From Hydractinia symbiolongicarpus (Eukaryota; Cnidaria; Hydrozoa; Anthoathecata; Hydractiniidae), in the NCBI RefSeq assembly GCF_029227915.1, contig NC_079877.1, positions 28,295,851 to 28,359,850 of the forward strand: 64,000 nt of DNA, read 5' to 3'. The notes below the pieces were generated by a model, which was not told the DNA's origin, did not search any database, and saw only the letters and a program-made list of their open reading frames with translations. Every line of letters begins with the position of its first letter. Positions within the stretch are counted from its first letter, which is position 1. Positions 11,891 to 24,876 of this stretch are shown one piece after another. Both the position numbers and the translations under genes were made by a program.

Positions 11891-14800
11891 ATGGCGGAGG
11901 AGCTACCACTGCCGATGTTTTCCTCCCAAAGATCCGACTTTGTAAGAAAGATTCTTACATTTTTATATGTATTCCTGTTCACCACAACAGATATTTTTAT
12001 TTCCAAGGGTGAGTACAAGCCTTTTTATATTCCAGTCTTTGTAATGAGTCTTCATTTTGCTTTGCCTCTTGATCACAAAGTCAAGCCAAAACTTAACTAA
12101 CAAAAGAAAGATTATTAGGTAAATAAGTGTACCAACTAGCTATGGGTAAAATTTAAGTTATAAGCTGGTCAAGAGAAAATAAAAAATATGCACTAAACAG
12201 AGTTTTGCCTGCTACTACTAGGTAGCGCATCGTATCTTACAGTAGTGTCCAGTCAGGGAAAACTATCTTCAAAATATCGGAACAGTACGGCACTTTTCAA
12301 CAATTAAAAAAATTCACCATGCCCTTCTGGCGCGATTAATGTTTATATTTGTTGGATCAACAACATGGTAAAATACTATTTGTTTCTGGCTAACATGCTG
12401 GAATGATTTTAATTATTTTGATGTCTTGACAAATTAGGCTAGCCAAAACAAAAAACTAATGTAAAAATATATTTGTGAAAGAAATAATGATAGATAACCT
12501 ATGGTGGTTATAGGAGTTGTTTAGTAGAGCACTGGCCCCAATTAAGTCTGCGTAGCTCAAAATGAGCATTAAAAACTCTAGAACTCTCCATCTACACAGC
12601 TGTTTCGGAGCGGACAAAAATGCTACGAAAAAATAATTCGATTTACCCTCTCAGTTAAAATAGGATATCTCAAGAACAAAATAAGATTTTTATATTCTGT
12701 AAAAAGAATAATAATCTTAGATAAATTGTCCATATTATTAAAAAAAAATTTTTTTTGGACACCTGTCCATAATTGGTAAATTTAGGCCAAAATGTCTAAA
12801 AATGACTTAAAAATTATCATTTAGATAAATGTCTTCCACAAAATTTCTGGAATAAAGTTAAAAAAACATGTTTTTTATGGTCCACAGGTTAGGTTAAATA
12901 TCTGGAATGAAAATTACTTAATTTTATTACTGTCCGAAATTGTCCAAAGGGTTATATTTGGGCCAAATGTGAGAACTATGTGAAAAACGGCCTTAAGAGC
13001 CTTAATATATGCTTAAAGTTTATTTATTAACTGAATAAAAAACATTGCTTTGGATTCTAAGACCATTAAGGATGATGTAGATGAAATATTAGTCTGTCCG
13101 AAATTGTCCAAAGGGTTATTTTTGAGCCAAATGTGTGAAATATGTGAAAAACAGCCTATGGAGCCTTAATGTATGCTTAAAGTTTGTTTATTAACTAAAT
13201 AAAAAACATTACTTTGGATTCTGAGGCCATTAAAGATGATGTAGATGAAATATTAAACTGTCTGAAATTGTCCAAAGGGTCACTTTTGGTCCTAAGGTTT
13301 TTCGGGCCAAATATGTGACATCTATATATTAAATAAAACATCATTCAGAGTCGACGGTTTCAACATTTTAGTTTGTCATGCTAGAAGAAAATACCTCAAG
13401 TTGTGCATAAATATTTTATTTATTATATATATACAAAGCAATCATTTTGTGTTTCTTTATAAACTGTATAAAATAGCACCCAATCTTGTGTTAAAGCCAA
13501 GATTAGCTAGCTAGGTAGCTAAAAACATCTTTGATTTTAACAATTTCATCTTGAGAAAGCCCACCAAAGTCTTAACTAAATAAAAAAAAAGAAGTATTAA
13601 GTTACTTAGCTACAAAATGCAAAACTGTAGGACCAAAAAATAGCTACTCTTTACAGAAAAATATAAAACAGGAGAAGCAAGATTAAAAAAGATAACAATT
13701 ATCCACGCTTAAAGTTTTACAAGCTGTAAAACAATTTCTTAAACTTAAGGGTGCTCTAATAGCACAAAAATAATAATAAAATCCCTGCAAAATAAAGTAG
13801 TTTCCTGTTTTGTCCCTTACCTCGTGCTCTGCCAAACTTTAGCTAGCTAAAAAATTGCAAAGACACCGTTGTCTCGCTTATTCCAACATTTTCGAAAAAT
13901 TCCGGTTTCGAACCAGGATTCCCGGGTCGAGCAATCAAGTCCAAGGTAAACACCACGCCGCCGTAATTTTTTTGAGAAAAACCATACCTAACAAAACATT
14001 AAATGGCATCGCTATGACTCTCTTAGAAGTTTAGATAATTATTTAATTAGACAGAAAAGGGATCACACTACATCAAATCGCTGTGCACCACTTTGGCAAC
14101 TTTTTCTCCTCTTTTTTAGCGCCTAAAGAAGACTTTAACTTAAAATTTAAGTAGTTTATAGTTTGCGAGACGAACGGTGCACGGTACCGGCCAATAGAAC
14201 CATGTTTCCAGGCCCCCCATACCAATTTTTAAGTCCGTAGCTAGTAGCGCGGCGTTGCCACGAGGTTGGAAAGATGGTATACTTTCGCCAAAAATAATGT
14301 TTTTTTTAATTTTGTGTGTTTTATTCGACGAAATAACTCGAAATCCATAACACACATGTATAACATATTTATATATTAAAAAAGAAGAAAAGTAGGTCGT
14401 TTTAATACTTTTTATTTCAGTAAAATTAAAACAATACAAAAAAAGTTTCAAAAACTTAAAAAATGATAAAAATACAAAATTTCAAAAAAAATTGTGGAAG
14501 CCATTTTAATTTTGTCCGCGGTTTGACCATAGCGAAACAGCCGTGTCTAAGCCACGGCCCCTCCTGGAAATAATAGACAGGGTATATCCCTTGATATTAG
14601 TGAGGCTATTTAAACATTTAACCTGACTGACAGTTGCTTGATCATTAAGATCAATCACAAAAGGTAAAAAACATTGCTGTAAATCGTTCGGAAACTATCA
14701 ATTGAGACAGTATATAAAATGCGTTTTTGAAAAGTCTTAGGCAACCAAAACAGGATTGTGATTGTGATGTCATGTCAGTATCCTAAACAGTCCAGTGCAT

Positions 14801-17800
14801 CAAAATTCTTTTTTTTTTTTACCAAAGACAAAAAACCACCACATGAATATTGTGCCATTGGCGATTTGGTAGCTATATGTTGCCATGGTGATGATTGACA
14901 TTTAGTTTAATTAAAAAGTCACATTTGAGTTGTCAGCCATTTTTAAAATGTTAAAGAGTAAACCAAACCTGGCTAGCTTGTAGGGGGAAGCTTCGTAAAA
15001 AAATGTAAAATGTCACTAATAAAGATAATGAATCAAGATATTGTAAAAAGTATAATAAATATTGCGTGCGCAAACTAAACATCGGGAAAGTAAAATAAAT
15101 ACAGCTTTGGGGTTGTGCCTATGGTGTTCTGACAAATGTTGTATATACAAATGTTTTCCCTACACTAATTTAGTTTTTTTCTCTTATTCCTGATTAAATG
15201 TAACTTAATTTTGTTAGGCCAAATAAGACCGAAAAAATTAGGATAAAATTGTCTTCCTTCTAGAAATACTTAACTAATTTATTATTTAACTCTTGATAAA
15301 TTTCTTTTTAAAAATTTGCATACCAATTTTAGCTGCAAGATCAAGAACCTACTAGCTACATTTACTGCAAAAGTCTTGCAAAAATATTTTAACATAAAAT
15401 TACTATATGAACAAACAAGCAGGTAGCCTAATGTTATAAAAGTGTTGCTTCAACTGGTCATCGATCTTATTAATGATGTCACTCATTCTTCTGCTATTTT
15501 TTTAGTTGAGTCTTCAAAAATAGATGCAAAAATTTACAAGACTCTTAACTACTATCAACCATGTGTTCTTCTTACAAACGCTACTCATCAAGTTGGATGT
15601 ACATGTAAGTATAAATATTTTTTAAGATAATGTAATTATAGCTGGTTTTCATCTTTATAATTGTTATTGGATTCGTATGGCATATCTTTTCAAAACTATG
15701 ACTTGAAACCCACAAAAAATATCTTTAAGATTGTCATGTCATGAAATTCATTGTAGTTGTTAAGTTGTCGGAAGGTTTTTCGTAATTTTACCTCATTGTT
15801 CGTGAAATGTTTATAAGTTATAACTTAGAATATATTTTTAGAGTCCTAAATCTCCTCAATTTTGTTAACAAAAGCTCCTCAAAAATGAGAAAACACTCCT
15901 CAAAAGCTCAAATCTTTTAAAATTTTGTTTTGAAAAAGAGTGGGAACCTTGTGTTATATATGTGAATTTTTCAATGAAGTTTTTTAAAACACTATAACAA
16001 ACAAATACACGAAAAAAACTAACGCTTTGACAAAGAAGGATATAGTCCACCCACTACAATTTGTTAACACCCTCTCCAACTATCAGTTAGGGATTAATAA
16101 TTCCTCTTAAAATTAGGTTACCACAAGTAATATGAATTTCAAGTCAAAATTGTTGCTATTTTTTAATATCTCAAAGTCTTTTTCGTCAATTTCACCCCTC
16201 TCTGTTCAAGAAGTTGTTTGCTAACTTGATTTTGCCGATGGTAAATAGGTATTTTCTACTCATAAACTAAATTACACTATGAGTGCTCTTTTCCATGTTA
16301 ACATAGAAACAACATAAACATTTTAATCCTGACACAAAAACTGGTTACTCTTTTGAAATTTTAATTTTTTTTAAATCTTTTTTATTACAAAACATATGAC
16401 TCCCATATTTAACGAAAAAAGTTTTTTTATAGACTGCAAATTTTTGTGTCATTTTAGCTGCTATGGATGGAAATCGAGGTGTGGTACATTTGATAAATGA
16501 TGAGAAAGACCTGAATTGGATGTTAAATCTGGGGCCACACAAACCTTACATTCCCATACTTAATAGATCCATGTTTACAGAGTATGTAAACCATTCTTCT
16601 TTGTTACTTCTCAGTCCTGCAGTTCAACTGGTGTAACTTGTGTCTCTTTGTGTTTAACTTGTGTTTTTTTCAAATTTCCCTTTTCCCTTGCATTGCAGTG
16701 TAATGATAATATTCTTTATATTGCATTTATAGACCAGTTATGTCGAAATTAATGGCTTCAAAAAAGATTTCCGGTGCTCTTGTTCTTCATATAAACGAAT
16801 CTGAATCTCTCAGCGAAGGTACTGATTTACTTTCTTTTAATAATTAAAACCAACAATGACTACTTTATATGGTGTGCTTTTACTTTGAACACAACAAATT
16901 CTGCCCCAAGCACAACACGGTCCTGTGTAATTGTTTTATTAAGTGTTTTCCTGCTTCACTGCCCTTGTCTTACCATGCAACATAACACATTTTTACACAG
17001 GCTTCGTACAACCTACCTTTTACCTTAATCGACAAGACTCTGCTAGTTAACAAGCAGAATCTATCCTGCAAGTAGTACTTCTTCTGCCAAAATTTAAATA
17101 ATTTTTAGCCCTCATGATTGTTTTCAGTTGACGTGGTTTAACCTTACGTTCTGTTTAAGCTAAAAATTGCCTTTGTAAGCATTGTTCTAAACTTCGTGAA
17201 TTAAGCCATTTCCTGAAACATGGTTAAAAACTTATTACAAATACCAAAAACATAGAAACAAATACTTCTAAAATAAGTCATTGGTTTAAAAGTGCGCCAG
17301 GTTTGTGACCAAACTTCATTATCCAGTAAAGAGAAAGTTATTTAGTTAAAGTAAAGAATTTCCATTTAAATTTCTCCAGTTCATGATGAAGCACATAAAG
17401 TTGCTTCAAAAATTATACAAAATTTTTATTTGTACTATGGCCTGTAGTATCTGCGTAAAGTGATATAAAAGCTTGTCCTACATCATTTATCGTTAACACA
17501 GTACAAAAAGAGCAGATTACAATCTCTTCCAATTCAATTTAACACTAATTACTAACTATCCTGCTTATAAGAATTTAGCAAATCTTTTTTTAAGGTTTCT
17601 CTCCTGATTCTACATGTCCAATGGATAAATTTGGTATGTAAAACAATTTTGTAATGATTTTTTTGGCAAATCTTATTGAAGAGTCTTATATTTGTTTTTT
17701 GTTAGGATTCACTTTGTTTGGTACCTGTTGTACCTGTGTGATTCTTGTGTTTAGCATGTCTTCTTTAATTATAGGCATATATGGTGAACACAAAGAATAT

Positions 17801-20800
17801 GGAAGCTGTAAAAAAGTGACCTGGAATCCTTTGGTGAGTATTTATTCGTTATATGATGTTTTTGTTACGATGTTCAAATTTTGTTGTATGCTAGGAATAA
17901 ATGTTTTTATTTGTTCAGGGAAGTGATATGTCTATGCTTTATTATGGCATTCCGATCTTTTTGCTGACTAATAAAGATGAAATTGATGCTCTTGTTAAGG
18001 TATGTATGTTATTAGTTTCATTCTGATGTTGCACTGCACTGTTTCATTAGGAAGGTTACGTTGACTTCAAATTATTATGTGCTCTACAAGTTTCTGTAAA
18101 AATGTTGGTGCGCAGTGAAATTGAACAGCTTTCGTTCTCGAAATATTTTGCATGGACGTGTTAGTAATTTTTGAAATGGTAAACATTTATGCTCGCAAAG
18201 ATTTATCTGTATAATTAATTTATAGTTTTAAAAATTTAATGTGTTTTTATTGTGTTTTTACAGTGCTATAACACCAACAACAAACCTATTAATAGCACTG
18301 CTCAAACCTATCCCTTATGTGCTGTGGAAATGAAAGATTTTATGTTCGGTGCGAAAGATACACCAACCTGTCGTCGAAAAACAGATATATTTAATCTCAT
18401 TGGAAGTAAGAATTTTTTTGTGTTTTTTTTTTAAAGTCGTACTGAAGCCTGTTTGTATCCAGAAAAACGATGACATTGGTTAACTATATCAAAGATTACA
18501 GAAATCACAAAATTAAGTGAAAATAAATTGCCTATACACAGACGCAACAAAAGCTCCGCTTAAGAGCATATTGTTAACGACTTAACCATGGTTTACCATC
18601 ATTTTGACAATCTGAGATCTGATGTTTATTAGAAGTAAACCAATATTTTGGAACAAAATTAGGGCATTGTCATGAAAATCGGACAAAATGCGTTTTATAG
18701 TATGACTATTTTGAGCAAGTTTCCGTTTTATTTTCACAGGTACCTACTGTGATCCTCTAGCAGATAATAATGTGTATGGAACTCTGTATCCTTTGGTTGG
18801 AAATATTGGAAATGATGATATTGTTGTAGCAGCAACTCGAGTGTGTATACAATTTTATTGTTTAAAAATGTTTTGTGTTGGATTAGGGTAACCAAATTCA
18901 TCATGCAAGTTATATTATGCATCATACATCATCATCATACCTCTCGGCTTTGTCAGTAATTGTATGTTAAAGATTTAAAAATTATTTTCTTTCAAATTAG
19001 GATGGATTGCACAGCATTCTTTCACGACTGTGTTACAGATTGTGATAACATTTTGAAATTGTTTTTTTCTAATTTTAGATGGATAGCACAGCATTCTTTC
19101 ACGACTTTGGGCCAGCAGCAGATAACGGGGTGACTGGGATTGTAACGTTATTAGCTGCTGCTAAAGCTCTTGGAGATTATAAAAGACAGTTGTTGGTAAT
19201 AAATGAATTGTATAGTCCTTCGTTTGACCGTTTGTTTGCTCTTTCGGTCGGTCGATCGTTCGTTAGTTCGCTCGGTCAGTCGCTCGGTCGTTCGTTCCGT
19301 CGCTCGGTCGTTCGTTCGTTCCGTTGTCGTTCCGTCGTTCGCTCGGTCGGTCGGTCTTTTTGCTAGGTTGTTTTCTTTGACTTACTTTGTTTGTTATTTG
19401 CATTACAGGCCACCAACAGAACAGACAATTTAAAACCCATTATGTTTACATTTTTCAACGGAGTAAGTTGCACGATTTAATTTATCTGATTTTTTTAAAA
19501 CTTTCTTATTGTTACGGAGAAGAATATTTACCAGGCTTCCTGTTCCCGTAATTTATTTAAATCGGGTGTCATCTTATCCGTTTTTACATTTAATATTTTC
19601 AATTTTTTTTTGTAGGAAGTATGGGACTATATTGGCTCATCGAGAATGGTTTGGGACATGGAGCGTGATAATTTTCCTTATCCTGGCAATAACGTATGTA
19701 CACCTTTTACATTTACAAGTGCTGTCACGCTTTTTGTAACTAAGTATCTTTTTTATTAAATAAAGCTATGGTGTTTGTTTTAATGCGTGGTACACACACC
19801 ATGTTCTTTCTATGACTCTCAGAGCTATGTACAACTTCTCCAGTCTTTTTTCACTTGGGCTATATAAAATCCAAAGGTACTATTTGGTTAAGATTTCTCA
19901 GTTTGTGGGTGACACATCTTAAGTGTAAAGTAATGCGTTATTTATTTATTTACTCTTTTGTGTACAGCCTCATGATGGTAATGACGTAAAAGTGAATGAC
20001 AACGTCTACACAAGCAAAATAAAACTGTCAAACATTGGTTATTTTATCGAGATTGGACAAGTCGGTTTGGGTAAAGATGGAAAAATATTTGCGCATTCTG
20101 ATCCTATATCTCAAAATAAATCTTCTGTGAAAGATAAGGTGTGTGCATTGTTAGTTATGAAGGTTATGTAAGAACGCACTTTCAAAGTTTATAACTCGGT
20201 TACGTAAAAAAACCACCATTATAAAGACGAAGCAAAGGGTTAACCCTGATCGTACAGAACAGGACTTAATACTTTGGAAAGTTCTGTGTTTTCCAAACTA
20301 TGGCTACGTTCGGTTTTATCTTATTTTTTTGTTGTCATCTTCTGAATGTTTTGCCCTGTGCGATCATATTTGTTGCTGTCACTTTAGGTTGCCGCCATCA
20401 TCGATGCGTTAAACGTTGCTGCAGCTAACGCCAGTGCTCCCCCACCTGGTGTTCCAAAAAATCAACCTCTCCCACCAGCCTCCTTTCAGAGGTTTTTGCG
20501 ATCGAGGGCTATACCTGGTGTTGTGTTGACAGATCACGAAAAAGAATTTGCAAATAAGTATGCTAAATAAAATTTGCTCGTTCGTTCGTTCGTTTACTAT
20601 TTGTTGTTGTTGTTGTTTTTGTCAGTCACACATTTTACCTTTAGATATTATAACAGTCGTTTTGATAATAGTGAGAACTTGAAAATTAACCTGCAGTTTG
20701 AGCAAAACGAAACGCTCTCAACTATAATTGGGCGCATAAAAGGGGCGTTAGTAAAGCAGTTGAAGAGCACATCGGAGGCTTTAGCTAACACTTTGTATCG

Positions 20801-22661
20801 ACTCGCTTCCAACGGCAAAGCACCTAAGGAGAACATCACGGTGCCGATTAATATTGTAAGTTGTACTTTTGCATGCGCGATTTAACGTATTAAAGCAGTA
20901 AATTGTCACTCAGGAAAAGAACAAGTGTGTCAAACTTATTTTTTGTTCGTCTGGCACAGATGAACAAAGTTTTTGTTTGTTAATTCGCCTGGATGTTTAA
21001 TGTTTGCTTTGTGTCTTCGCAATATACTGTAAAGTATTTTAGTTAGGTTTCTATGTTTCCACACTTTTAGACGGCAAATCTATTGTACTGCTTGCTCTAT
21101 TCGGCAAATTGTCCAGCTTTTAAAGAAATATTACCTAAAAAAAGTTCACCATTACCTAACCAACCTTATTCACGGTACATCAGCGTAAATCAGATACAAA
21201 ATCCGGTGACACAGTTCATCAATCGGTTATTAGCATATTACACTGGTGAGGAGTTACCAGAAAAAGAATGTAACGGCAAGACAGGGAATTCGGTATGTAG
21301 TTTTAGTTAAGAACTGTGAATTATTAAAAAATATTATATATGATAGCAGATTTTATCTGACCGTGTATATCCATTTAAATATTCATGAATAACTAGTCGG
21401 TGACCGTGAAAAAGGTTTTTCCCGTCCTTTTTAGACCGCATTGCGTACATCTCACTACTTGCAGTAGCATTTTGCGTGACGGATAGACGTATACGGGTAT
21501 AATAATATAGACTAGTCAGTAGCCCGTGGATAAATCCACAGGTTCGCCTGTCCTTTCGTGTGTCCGTTTGCATGACACTTTTCTTGCAGACTGACGACAA
21601 AATGCGGATGCTATTATTATAGAAAAAATAATAAGCTTCTCGTTCAACCATGTTTGCTGTAATTTTAAAAATAGGAGCATAGAAATTAATTTTAAGAAAA
21701 CTCTATCACAATTTAAATATAGTTTTTCATCCTGTTTTCCTTATTGTTTTGCATTTTAGTTTCCCAAGGCGCTATCGTATACCGTAATGAAGGGTAGAGG
21801 CGAGTACATCTGCGTCCGTGCTAGCACCTACATGACTATAGCACAATCTCCTGCTTTTGAAATAAACGATCACGACTCAACCGAGTATTCCACGTGGGCT
21901 GAAAGCATGTGAGTAGCGCAGAGTTCTGTTAGTATCGTAAACCTTTGTTTCGGGTTCTGTTGGTATCGTAAACTTGTTTCGAGTTCTGTTAGTATCGTAA
22001 ACTTTTTGTTTCGAGTTCTGTTGTTATCGTAAACTTTTCGTTTCGAGTTCTGTTGGTATCGTAAACTTTTTGCTTCGAGTTCTGTTAGTATCGTAAACTT
22101 TTTGTTTCGAGTTCTGTCAGTATCGTAAACGTTTTGTAGTTGTTTATACATTTGAATTTTACTAGACGTTTTGTTTGTCGTAAAACGTTGTATCCATTTG
22201 ATAATTCCAATTTCGTTTGTGAATTTCGATTAAATCTCGTGTGTGCTGTAAATTTGCTAAAAGCTGTTTGTTTATCTTTGTGAAACTTACTTCTTTTTTT
22301 GACTGATGTTTAGGTGGAGTGGTGAAATGGGCGTCCAAATGTTTCTTGTGGCAAACCCTACGTCGGAGGTAAGAGTTACGTGTTTTAGAGCGTAAAAAAA
22401 GAGGAAGTTGCTTCTCCAGTTTACTATTTGAAAGACGTTTTTATAAAAATGTTAAAAAAAAAATGAATTTCAAAAGTTTTACTTCATTATTAATGATTTC
22501 ATTATTTTTATTATTTATCTTATATATTTCTCTTTTCGTGTTAGGTCATCGTATTAGTGACCGGTCTTGTCATGTTGGTGTTGCCTTTCTTATTGGTTTT
22601 ATTTTGTTATAAGAAGTCCGATGTGCTATTTACACCAGACATTATGATCATTCGCAGTTAA
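11891..22661 (+). CDS. NCSTN: nicastrin, gamma-secretase subunit (19 exons)
   Basis: Exons: 11891-12008, 15506-15604, 16458-16581, 16733-16818, 17595-17633, 17775-17833, 17919-17999, 18264-18405, 18740-18840, 19079-19195, 19409-19462, 19616-19693, 19968-20138, 20388-20557, 20645-20855, 21071-21292, 21760-21908, 22314-22368, 22545-22661. All borders are GT/AG and the phase closes throughout, giving 730 residues (human about 709). Exon 1 supplies a signal-peptide-like hydrophobic stretch at about 20-37. Landmarks: NATHQVGC near residue 60; GFSPDSTCP at the start of the lobe region; DYIGSS at 344-349 preceded by a Glu (341), the conserved GE pair of the substrate-binding lobe; LQRFLR-type motif (FQRFLRSR) near 465; DSTEYSTW near 665; and one membrane segment in the last exon followed by a short basic cytosolic tail. 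Nicastrin is the large glycosylated ectodomain subunit that gates substrates of the presenilin protease (Notch, APP-like proteins). The gene appears intact. Intron 1 is about 3.5 kb and full of repeats; an AATAAA at 23360-23365 may end the transcript. Confidence 0.95.
12931..13290. repeat. 164-bp tandem repeat in nicastrin intron 1
   Basis: The motif TGTCCGAAATTGTCCAAAGG recurs at 12931, 13095 and (one change) 13259, with similar sequence between. That gives two full units of 164 bp and the start of a third. Confidence 0.85.
18995..19040 (+). pseudogene. partial duplicate of nicastrin exon 10 start
   Basis: The intron after exon 9 holds a polypyrimidine tract, an AG and then GATGGATTGCACAGCATTC, closely copying the acceptor region and first 27 or so bases of the true exon 10 (ATGGATAGCACAGCATTC at 19079). 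Similarity stops after TTTCACGACT. The copy has one extra G after the acceptor and a Ser-to-Cys change, and no downstream donor in a fitting frame. It looks like a small tandem duplication of an exon edge rather than a usable exon. Confidence 0.75.
19225..19362. repeat. (TCGK)n tetranucleotide microsatellite in nicastrin intron 10
   Basis: A run of TCGT/TCGG/TCGC units fills about 130 bp. It produces spurious Arg/Ser-rich open frames in two phases and a strong local rise in CpG. A short relative, (GTTC)n, sits near 20579-20592. Confidence 0.85.
21400..21625 (-). repeat. dispersed hairpin repeat in nicastrin intron 16
   Basis: Contains ACTAGTCAGTAGCCCGTGGATAAATCCACAGG-type sequence (hairpin core 21523-21541) next to GCGTGACGGATAGACGTATACGGG. 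The reverse complement of the latter matches the segment near 26745-26785, so this is a member of the same family in opposite orientation. Confidence 0.65.
21918..22142. repeat. minisatellite of about 33 bp in nicastrin intron 17
   Basis: Seven copies of a unit built on GAGTTCTGTTAGTATCGTAAAC followed by a T-rich spacer. Copies differ by single bases and spacer length. The reverse frame gives a spurious repetitive peptide. Confidence 0.9.
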
Positions 22662-22699
22662 CTAACCAAATTTATAGATGAATATTTATATTTTTGTTG

Positions 22700-24876
22700 T
22701 CCCTCTTTGTTGTTGTCACCGCTTGAGGGACCACACACGAAAAAGATTTCTCCATGCGCAGGTGAAATGCGCCAGTACGTTAAAATCAAGAACTTCATCG
22801 ATTTATAGACACATGATACAAAGGTGGTCATTTTTACTGATTCGATGCTGGTCATTATTCAAGATGGTAGACGTTGATATTGTTTTATATAAAACTGCTA
22901 GTTTTTATAAAAATTATGTAACTAAAAACTGCATGACAATTTGCACTCGTGTAAAGATTTTTAATTTGTTAGAAATGGATGAAGTAAAAACTTTTGTCTT
23001 CGAGCAAGGGTGAAAAATTACTTAGATTGCTCAAAATGTGCCGTATATATAAAAAAGGTCATGTGACTTTAAGAGTCCGAGATAAAATACCGAAATTCAA
23101 ACTTTACCTTGAAAAAGTGTACTTAATTACAACTTGACAGAACTTGACTTCCAAAACCTCCACGGTTATAAACTTTCAAAAAACTTTATCGCTTCTTGCT
23201 TGGTTTTTACTAATGTTTAAGTACGCAAAGATTCTAAATTTGGTAATTCACGGAAGTTTAAAAAGTCACTCATATTTCTTACTGGAAAATAATTTTCTTT
23301 TAAGAATGTTTAGGGTTTTTTTTTTTAGTGCTGAATTCTTCAAGAATATAATATAATGGAATAAATATTCGCGAGAATCAAATTTCGCAAATTTTTTGGC
23401 TTTTCGCGAAATACTTTAATTGTCACTATCGCTTTTTGCAAAAATATTTTTCTCTCTTCCAAAACCTCGTTATTAGAATAAGTCATTTAAGTAATTTTTG
23501 ACCTCACTACGCCATGTTTTTATATTTTGATAACAAAATTTTCATGATAAGGACGTATTGGTGATAATTTTCGTCAAAATGGGAAAGCATTGGCTCCAGT
23601 AAAAAAAAGTTAGACAATTTTGCAAATAAAATTACTGTTACTGTATATGATGGATGTTCACTAATTAAGGAAAATGACATCTGATGTTAAAAGTTGTATT
23701 ATTTCTGGTTGGAAGGTTGATTGTAGTTTTCATGTGGGTTGCATGTTTTCTGGTTTCTTCATCTCTACATTGGATCTCAGTTTTCTTTGATCGGATATTT
23801 CCTTATGGACATTTAAGAAACACGTTCGAACTACTGCAGCTATAAGTTCTAATACCACTCATACCTTTTCACGCCTCAGTGAAGCTTCTTAAAGTACTTG
23901 ATTGTTATTTCACAAGGCGTTTCCAGTCTCTTTCTTATGAATGCGTTTCTTCTAATCCTTGTAATTGAGCAGTCGCGAAATTTATTGAAACTATCCATTC
24001 GCGAAATCTGAAAACTTGCAAAATTTTGATTCGCGAAATCGCAAAATTAAACTCTCTCAAAAATTGATTTAATCAAAGTACATTAGCCTGCATGTCTGAC
24101 ATGCACCGCGACACGGAATCTAATAATCCCGGATGATTTTTATCAAATTCGAGGGAATCTGTTCTGCAAAATATGAGTCATCATGTTTCAATATATCTAC
24201 AAATTAGATTTAAGTATTTTACAGAGCTAGTTTGAATGAACGCAAAATTCTTTCAAAAAATGAAATGTGGATATTGTTGCGGAGTCGGGTGGACACAAAA
24301 AATAACCTTTTTACAACTTTGTATTGATATTGCCATTGATATAGCCATTGCTACTTTCTCTGGCCTGGATAAAGCATTTGGTCTTAAACCTAGGGCACGT
24401 TGAGTTTATTTAATCACAAGAATCCCGGTAATGTTTTCTGTACATATATCTCGTCAAAATTGATATGCTGTCAAAAACAGTTTAGAAGATGGCTAAATTC
24501 ATGAACTCAGAATTTACTATTTTTTTTGCAAATTGTGGCGTAGCTGATGAGAATAGGTAAATTTTTAGTAGTGGAGTTGGGTAGTTGCCGAGGGGGAGAG
24601 TGAAAAGAGTTGCTAAAATTCATGGTATGTTCAATTTCGTATTTGTTCTCTTCCGTAATATGTCACTTATTTAACCAATATTTATCGAGGATATCAATGT
24701 TGTTTTCTACTGTGTCTTGTGCAAAATAAAAATCTAGCATATAGTTACGACTATGTATTGATGGAACCGCAAAAATAATATAGGTCGTGATTTCTGCGGT
24801 TAAAATATCATTGTTACAATACACGTTTACCAAAATTAGTTGTATTTAAAATTTATCGATCTCATTTGTTATATAG
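22700..24876. other. nicastrin 3' region and intergenic, no further gene recognised
   Basis: Short open frames at 22678-23013 and 23144-23356 have no recognisable content and probably belong to the nicastrin 3' untranslated region (AATAAA at 23360). Upstream exons of the Frizzled-kringle gene, such as a signal peptide or Ig domain, would be expected in 23.4-24.87 kb, but I could not identify them. Confidence 0.45.

Noticed and set aside
13870-13950. tRNA-like T-arm (GGTTCGAAACC on the minus strand)
   Set aside because: The B-box-like segment is present, but no matching A box, anticodon arm or acceptor stem could be folded; at most a tRNA-derived relic.
19079-19433. Arg/Ser-rich extension of nicastrin exon 10
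   Set aside because: The exon ends at 19195 at a GTAATA donor, and the next exon continues the nicastrin match; the RSVGRS-like part is a TCGN microsatellite.
21870-22151. Minus-strand frame with a repeated ILTEL-type peptide
   Set aside because: It is a translation of the 33-bp minisatellite in a nicastrin intron.
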